Assembly (NCBI GenBank): GCA_009760855.2
Contig: WPIO01000145.1
Span: forward strand, 914,140-978,139
Direction of reading: 5' to 3'
DNA length: 64,000 nt
From: Cristatella mucedo
Taxonomy: Eukaryota > Bryozoa > Phylactolaemata > Cristatellidae
The number at the start of each line of letters is the position of its first letter. Position 1 is the first letter of the stretch. Under the pieces are notes generated by a model. The model made no database searches and was not told where the DNA came from. It was given only the letters and a program-made list of their open reading frames with translations. This document shows positions 58,240 through 64,000 of the stretch, in pieces. Position numbers and translations under genes: made by a program.

Positions 58240-58690
58240 ATAATGATAATAGTAATAATAATAATATTAACAACAATGTGCGCCGTCGGAGAACTGAATG
58301 TTTCCGGAAACTTTACATAGGCTGTAAAAAGTGAGCATGATCAAATGATTCGCCTAACATGCACAATGTCAATAAGCTTGATATGGTTAGAGGTGACATG
58401 CACCTTTGTCAGCATAGAAAACTTGGTAAATCATAGCATGCACTGTGTCATTACGCTGGAGCACGCACAGGACGAATATCAATGAACCACCGAATGTTGT
58501 AGTTTAGGCTTCTTTTTAAATGTGGTGATGCCGCAGGATATCGTGACGTCAGTAGGGAGTAAGTTCGACGCTTTAAGAGCATACGAACTGAAGGCACGTT
58601 CGCCAAAGGCTTTGGTGCTGGTTCGTGGTACAGCTACATGGTGTGTATCAACCAAGCTGAGAATGAGGCTCCAATAGATTAACATAAGCG
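58240..58690 (-). mobile_element. L2 C-terminal end and 3' UTR
   Basis: In minus sense: K-A-F-G-E-R-A-F-S-S-Y-A and K-A-S-N-L-L-P-T, then the 3' UTR and an ATT tail near 58,245. Same orientation as the CCP gene, inside its intron. Confidence 0.75.
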
Positions 58691-59369
58691 CTTAGCAGAC
58701 TTTGTAACCTTTTTGGACTTATATAGACACAGTTAAGAACAGATTGTCAAGTCTAAAAATCCGTCTGGCTATTCTCCAAGAGATGGATACTGTTTTGAAA
58801 TATATAACCTCAATCTTAATGAAGGCATTTCTTCCACGTGTCAGTTTTATCATTATCCGTACACGAGGCTTTATGCCGATTACTTTATGCACTTTCATAT
58901 AGAACTACTATCTACTGCTGGATCTTCAAGCAAATTTATTCTTAACTTTGGCTCTGATAGTACATAAATTCCATTTTTAATTCTGATCATTAAATTAAAA
59001 TATTTAAAAAGAAAATTCATGAATCGATAACAATTTTTATAGCAAATTTCTGCAAAATTATGTTTGTTTATGCAGATGAACCTGAAAGCATGGGTGATGC
59101 ACTACCATTCATGGGCATGTGATGAAGCCTTACGATACACTAGAATTTTAAATCGCATTTTTAACTATAAAGACCGTGACCTAAGTAAAAATGTGTGCTT
59201 TCCACTAACCGTCTCTTGATCCAGTCAAGACCTAGAGCTTGATGCTGTCACAGCAGCTGTTTTTATTATCCTGGTTACTTATGAGCAAAGAAAATAACGA
59301 GGCAGGACGGCTATTTTAAGAAAAATACGGCCATTCTTGTCCACGATCCTGCCCCTCCCATGTTAGCTA

Positions 59370-59582
59370 TAAAGGATCACTCACCGCAGGATTCGAACCC
59401 AAGACCTCGGTACCGAGGGGGCAAGGACCTTTTTTAAAGTCCTAAATCTTAGGTATGCTGTTTGTCAACAGCTAAATCATCATCTTGATTTTCAATATAT
59501 TTTCTGTTTCAGTAGAAAAAACTATTGCATTGGAGACCTTGGTCGCGCGAGCACCGTAACCGCTTAACAAAACCAGCTCTTT
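59370..59582 (-). repeat. SINE split by about 100 bp of other sequence
   Basis: 59,538-59,582 in minus sense is the tRNA-like 5' end (GAGCTGGTTTTGTTAAGCGG). 59,370-59,440 carries GAGGTCTTGGGTTCGAATCC, a perfect B box. Between them lie about 97 bp with AAGGTC-like sequence on both sides. Confidence 0.6.
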
Positions 59583-59693
59583 ATTGATAATGACTCAGCC
59601 GGGTATCAACTAACGAACTCAGGATTAGGAATATTTCGGACGCTGAATTTTTTGTTCCTTAAATATTTCACGAAAATTGGTAATTGATCTTAC

Positions 59694-59879
59694 CAGGACT
59701 GCAGGTCAATTCAGTGCTGTGCCACCTCCAACTCCCACTCAAGCAAGTTGCATTACCGTCACTGCCGGAGGAGACTAAGCCTTGGCTGCATTGCATCGTG
59801 ATGACTTGACCATTGAAGTAGGCAGTGCTAGCATTGCCAGAAGCGATAGTCAAGCCAGTTGAAGTAGGTAGTAAGCAAG
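59694..59879 (-). CDS. CCP (sushi) domain exon, most upstream seen
   Basis: 186 nt, phase 1 to phase 1. The acceptor is CACTCTTCTTGCAG and the donor CCTG followed by GTAAGATC. The peptide has C-L-L-P-T-S-T-G, I-T-M-Q-C-S-Q-G, N-A-T-C-L-S-G-S-W-R-W and T-E-L-T-C-S-P-G. No earlier exon or signal peptide was identified to the right, so the 5' end of the gene is probably outside the window. Confidence 0.9.
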
Positions 59880-60149
59880 CTGCAAGAAGAGTGCGTTACT
59901 AGTTAAACAGATGTCATAGATAAGGTTAATGATTAGGTGGAAATCATCCACTAAGCACACTCACGTTTCTATATGACAGATTATTTTATCATGAAACATT
60001 GTCATTGCTGGTATTTGACATTGAAAACTACTAACGTCATATAGCAGAACTTACATTGTAAATACCAATCTTTTAGATCAGAAGTTGGCTGTTCTACATT
60101 AAGTACCTATTTATCAGAGTATTTAGCTTGTTCCTTTGACTCATTCTCA

Positions 60150-60365
60150 ATGAGCTTATTAATGCTGAATACTATGCATGCTGTGACTTACTAAACTTGC
60201 ATGCTGACCCTGTGCATATTACCCGTAACCATGTTATTCTTACTGTTTATTGTGCGTGCTACCACCAACTCTTCCATCGCCTTTCATTTGCAGGAAATGT
60301 AAAGCGCCCAGAAAGAGATTGAGTTCTCTAAGGGCTTTTTTAAATCTGTTATTTTTACTATTATT
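60150..60365 (+). mobile_element. L2 3' UTR
   Basis: TTGCATGCTGACCCTGTGCA and AGAGATTGAGTTCTCTAAGG, with a degraded TTATT end. Confidence 0.75.
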
Positions 60366-61585
60366 GTGAGTACTTGTCTCGAAGAACAGAAAATTGCATC
60401 GTTTGTCTGCTATTCAAGTACATACAAGATTCACTGTGGTATTCAATGCTCATCGTTTTTCTATGAAAATTTCAATCACAAATCTAGTTTGAAATGAATC
60501 AGCCTTTTCTGCTGTTATAAAACAAAGATACTTAGCAGCATGACAATGTATTCGGCTATCAGGATTTATCAAAAGTCAATGTATGCCTTATAAAGTGGAC
60601 AAACCCTTTACCTAAGTTTAAGGCAACTAGGAAATTTGATCACTCTATAAAGACACTCAAATGTTATGAATATTAACATGTACAAATCAACTGTCGGTGA
60701 AGTTCATAAGAAAATGTTCATCTTTGAATTGAAGTGTTTTTGCAGCTCAACATCAGATGTTTCTCGTTCGGTACCTCACTTTTGTTTGTGCTAAAATAGC
60801 TCAGTAAGTTTCATTTGCTTAGTGAAAGCCTGGGAACTCTGGCTTTACCGATTCACTCGGTAACAACCTCTGAAAGTGATATCACATTGCAAATATGACA
60901 GTTAAAAATATAATTGAAATTGTAATCTTTACTTTACTAGTTTCAAAGTTTCTTCAGATTTGCTGTTAACATCGCGAAGTTGAGCGAACTACAGTGAAAG
61001 ACCTTAAATTATATGAACGGCTTAAGTAACGCTTACCCACGTTACAAAATAGACCAATTTAATGATAATGGTGCAACTCTCAATAGGACGAGAGAACCGG
61101 TTCCTTAATTTAGATTAAATAAATAGCTCAACATTTTAAGAAAGAAATTAAACCGGAAAACTTGTTTTATTTAAATGGAATGCCAATACTTTTAAATATG
61201 ATTCGTGGTATATTAATTGAGCGTCAAGACGAACTAATCTGACTTTGAACCAGACAACACTATTGCTAGCAAACAGTTGGACAACAATTTTAATAATTCT
61301 GTTCATTGTCGTTGCATATGTGTATGAGCCTGAAGGTTCTTCTCGACTTTTTTCAAAATGCCTCGTTGTTTCAATAACAGATTGCTGTAACAAAGAATAT
61401 TTTTTCTGTGGCTGTTTTAATGCCTAGACGATTTATGGCTATGGCATTCAGGTTTATGATCGCCATTTGTTTACATGGTCGTTCCTCATATTAAAAGTGA
61501 TCTTATTTTAATCGAGCCTTTAGCTCGAATGGACTGTTAGGTGTTCACTTGCAGTTGCAGTCACCACGTGTAGTGAACTTACACC
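60366..61585. other. No recognised gene
   Basis: Short ORFs at 61,148-61,427 on both strands, one hydrophobic, without domains. Presumed intron or 5' flank of the CCP gene. Confidence 0.4.
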
Positions 61586-61772
61586 ATAAATAAATAAATA
61601 CTAGCTGATTTAACCGCCGCTTTTTGTATAGCGACAGTAGAGCCTTTACGGCTGTCACCACCGCTTGCAGTGACGATAAATGATCGCCCACCACAGGATT
61701 CGAACCCACGACCTCGGGGCCAAGGTCGTGAAAAGCAACCGCCTTACTTAGTGAGCCATTACGACTCACCAT
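61586..61772 (-). repeat. SINE-2, near full length
   Basis: In minus sense: AATGGCTCACTAAGTAAGGC, TTGCTTTTCACGACCTTGG, a perfect B box GGTTCGAATCC (61,696-61,706), then GGTTAAATCAGCTAGTATTT and a TATT repeat tail. Confidence 0.85.
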
Positions 61773-61904
61773 GCAGATTTAGTCTAAAAATGCATCTTTT
61801 TTGTCAGTGTTCCCTTCGACGTAGTGAACATGTCTTTCTTGCTAAGGCGTGCTTTGTGGTTTACATGTGCATGATTAGGTCCCCGTTACTAGCCAGTCGT
61901 TCTG

Positions 61905-62100
61905 CTAGCCAATGACCCTGAGTGTCTTCATCTTTGCTTTTGGACAATTATTAAAGCATGATACGTTTTGCTTAAGCATGCTCATCTAAGCCTGATTTCA
62001 TGATTTAAATAACCAGTGGCAATTGATTTTCTCGCAGGGATTATGAAAGCACCCGGACATATACTCACTCCTTTGAGGGCCGCGTACTAACAAACGATTA
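61905..62100 (+). mobile_element. Very decayed L2 3' UTR
   Basis: CTCGCAGGGATTATGAAAGC and CTCCTTTGAGGGCCGC keep the order and spacing of the L2 end. Low similarity. Confidence 0.35.
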
Positions 62101-62454
62101 TAATTATCACGATTAACATTACCTCAACAAACTCTTCCTTTTTTTACCGCATAACCACAGAAAAAAATCTGAAATGTGGGCCGGTTTTTGTTCAATCCCT
62201 GTTACCTCCATACAAAGCCGAGGCATGGCAGCCGAAAAGAAAATCTCATCACTGAATATAATCCATTAGGAATTCATATATCTATGGACCAGCTATGCTT
62301 ACACTGCCGGAGGCCACGCAGGGTTGGTGAACCACGTGAGGGCAAATGGTCACACGTGTTTGTAAAGCACCCAAATGAACCAAGCGTTTTTCTCCTCTGA
62401 CCAATGAGAGCTTACAACCAAGTTATTCAGTTCATGTTGCTAGCCAGGGGTCTT

Positions 62455-62670
62455 ACTAACCAGCAGACCTGATTTTCTTCTCTTGCACTCATGCTGGCTT
62501 GTCAAGTCATGACTATTTGGTGTTATTTTTTGCAAGCTTGGGCATCCAGGAAGCCTTAAATGTCAAAAATAATTTGTTATTGCTTCTCTTGCAGATATCA
62601 GTAAGTGACCTGATTTGAGTTAGCTCTATTAGGGCTTGATAAAACGTAATGATGATTACTGTTATTATGG
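62455..62670 (+). mobile_element. Very decayed L2 3' UTR
   Basis: TTGCAGATATCAGTAAGTGA then TCTATTAGGGCTTGATAAAA and an ATTATTATGG end match the L2 tail layout. Confidence 0.35.
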
Positions 62671-62756
62671 AAATAAGCTGTGTAATGCTCTTTGATTTGA
62701 GTTGTGGTTGTTTGATGTGCATTTAGGGTGAGATTCTTTGAGAATTCAGTGCCAGG

Positions 62757-62880
62757 GCCCGGTTTGGCTCATCGTTTTCGGCACTCGCCTTATCGTTCAG
62801 GTTTTCGGGCTCCAGCTCTGGAGTCTAATTAAAGCACCCGACAGAGATTCATTCCTCCTAAGTTGCTGTGTAAGAGAGTG
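62757..62880 (+). repeat. Decayed SINE-1
   Basis: CCGGTTTGGCTCATCGTTTT, CGGCACTCGCCTTATCG and a tail AAAGCACCCGACAGAGATTC are SINE-1-like. Confidence 0.4.
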
Positions 62881-63400
62881 GTGTTTTTGCATTTACTGAA
62901 GGCGTGGTAGATCGAGGTTAAGGTAGTTCTGGCACAGCTATGATCCCCGAGTTAATGGTGGCAGAGACGAATGCTTTGGTAGAGATAGTCTCAGACAGTC
63001 AGTTAGCATACAATTGACGTGTATTTTGCACCTCCCATGGCCAAGAGGGTATATCCTGGCGGTATATCCTCAAAATAGTAAGAAATGTTAATTTTTTAAA
63101 TTTGCGTATTTAAAATATAATAGTTGAAAATACAAACCCAAATGTTTGCAGTGTTTGGAACATAGAGTCGAGTGTTCTGCATCTTTTGGGGGATTTCTAG
63201 AGAGACTGGCATTGAATCTGTGTGAATTGATGATGAAGCCATGTCTGGCCAAGTCACATTGCTATACGTAGCAATGACTTTTATACAGGTCATCAGAAGG
63301 TCAACAGGGCAGCTATGTTACATCAAACGACAGCTTGTATTACCGTTGTTCTTTGTGCCACTTTTCATGCGATTTGTTGTACTGGTCTTAGTGTAATTAT

Positions 63401-63500
63401 AGTAATAATAATAATAATAATAATAATTCACTTGATAAAGCACCCTCAGAGAACCCAATCTCTCTCTAGGCGCTTTACATTTGCTGTAAAGTGATGGCAA
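63401..63500 (-). mobile_element. L2 tail
   Basis: In minus sense: AGAGATTGGGTTCTCTGAGG, the GTGCTTTATCAAGTGAATTA end and an ATT microsatellite. Confidence 0.75.
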
Positions 63501-64000
63501 TAAATGTGCTCTGAGGGGGTAATACCCATTTGGTTGGGTACATCACTCCTACTGTTGTACATACCCATTGCCAGGACCACTGCCCAGCTTAGCGACTCAT
63601 TACTCCTGCAGCTTCGGCCAGAGCCTTTCAGTCATCAAAGAGCTGCCAGTGATTCGCTTCTCTACACCACCTGGTAACTCAAGGTCGATCAATACCCCTC
63701 GACCAACCTTGTACTCGACTACCTTTTTTGCCAGACGTAACTAATTAGGAATGGTCAAGGCTGCTCAGCCTAGCTGCTCGATACTCTGGCAGAGGCCTAG
63801 GCCAAAGCTGCACTGCTTCTCTCTTCTACACGGCGTGGTCACTAACAATCAAAAGTTCTCAAGCATCCGTTACATTGATACATTTCACGTTATTATATCG
63901 GCAGAAAAACCAATAGCTGGCATCAGCATTTTTCCAGCATGGCAGTCCTTGACCTACGCCAGGTAACAAGACATGAGTTGTTCGCACCGGCCTTGACCTT
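63501..64000. other. No recognised gene
   Basis: Somewhat GC-richer than average. One 71-codon plus-strand ORF without a domain. Confidence 0.4.

Noticed and set aside
61696-61706. tRNA genes, suggested by perfect B boxes at 61,696 and near 59,385
   Set aside because: The surroundings do not fold into a tRNA cloverleaf by eye and continue into SINE bodies with tails; they are tRNA-derived SINEs.

Overview
This is animal nuclear DNA: about 60% AT, with introns, long microsatellites, non-LTR retrotransposons and tRNA-derived SINEs. There are no operons or prokaryotic genes. The host genes are made of short exons with canonical GT/AG borders, nearly all in phase 1, encoding extracellular modules. 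Their CCP (sushi) domains mostly lack the vertebrate-type proline before the last cysteine and often carry a W-x-W pair, which points to an invertebrate, perhaps lophotrochozoan-like. That placement is inference; the species cannot be fixed from the window.

Host genes. The main one lies on the minus strand: four CCP exons at 59,879-56,378, a possible 24-nt microexon at 56,181, and two more CCP exons at 52,559-52,048. Decayed copies of the last two sit at 37,271-37,772, a weak relic near 5,060-5,222, and another intact CCP exon runs off the left edge (1-189). The window therefore samples a long CCP cluster. A second minus-strand gene at 29,608-30,543 has two exons joined in phase that together look like a netrin-type NTR domain, with a stop codon and an AATAAA signal. 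A proline-rich terminal exon candidate lies at 6,295-6,447.

Duplications. Block A (10,325-15,545 and 16,495-21,080) is a tandem pair of about 5 kb sharing an internal pogo/Tigger-like MITE and a decayed minus-strand coding-like segment of unknown identity. Block B (30,945-38,395 and 45,170-53,180) is a 7.5-8 kb pair carrying a histone-like segment, an L2 copy, a conserved short ORF, an (AC)n(TA)n tract and two CCP exons. Copy B2 keeps the histone-like ORFs and intact CCP exons; copy B1 has frameshifts, lost splice sites and stops in both.

Mobile DNA makes up much of the rest. There are L2-clade LINE fragments on both strands (best copy 40,630-42,395), one nested L2-in-L2 insertion (21,584-24,640), two tRNA-derived SINE families, one of which shares its 3' tail with L2, an R2/NeSL-like reverse transcriptase relic (38,500-39,450), and a 188-bp hAT element that matches the horizontally transferred SPIN family (9,841-10,028).

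The most unusual object is the plus-strand stretch 45,655-46,184. It encodes an H2B-like histone-fold ORF followed at once by an H2A-like segment in another frame, behind a TATA box and ahead of an AATAAA, and it is duplicated and decayed at 31,425-31,965. All identities here were read by eye; no database search was run.
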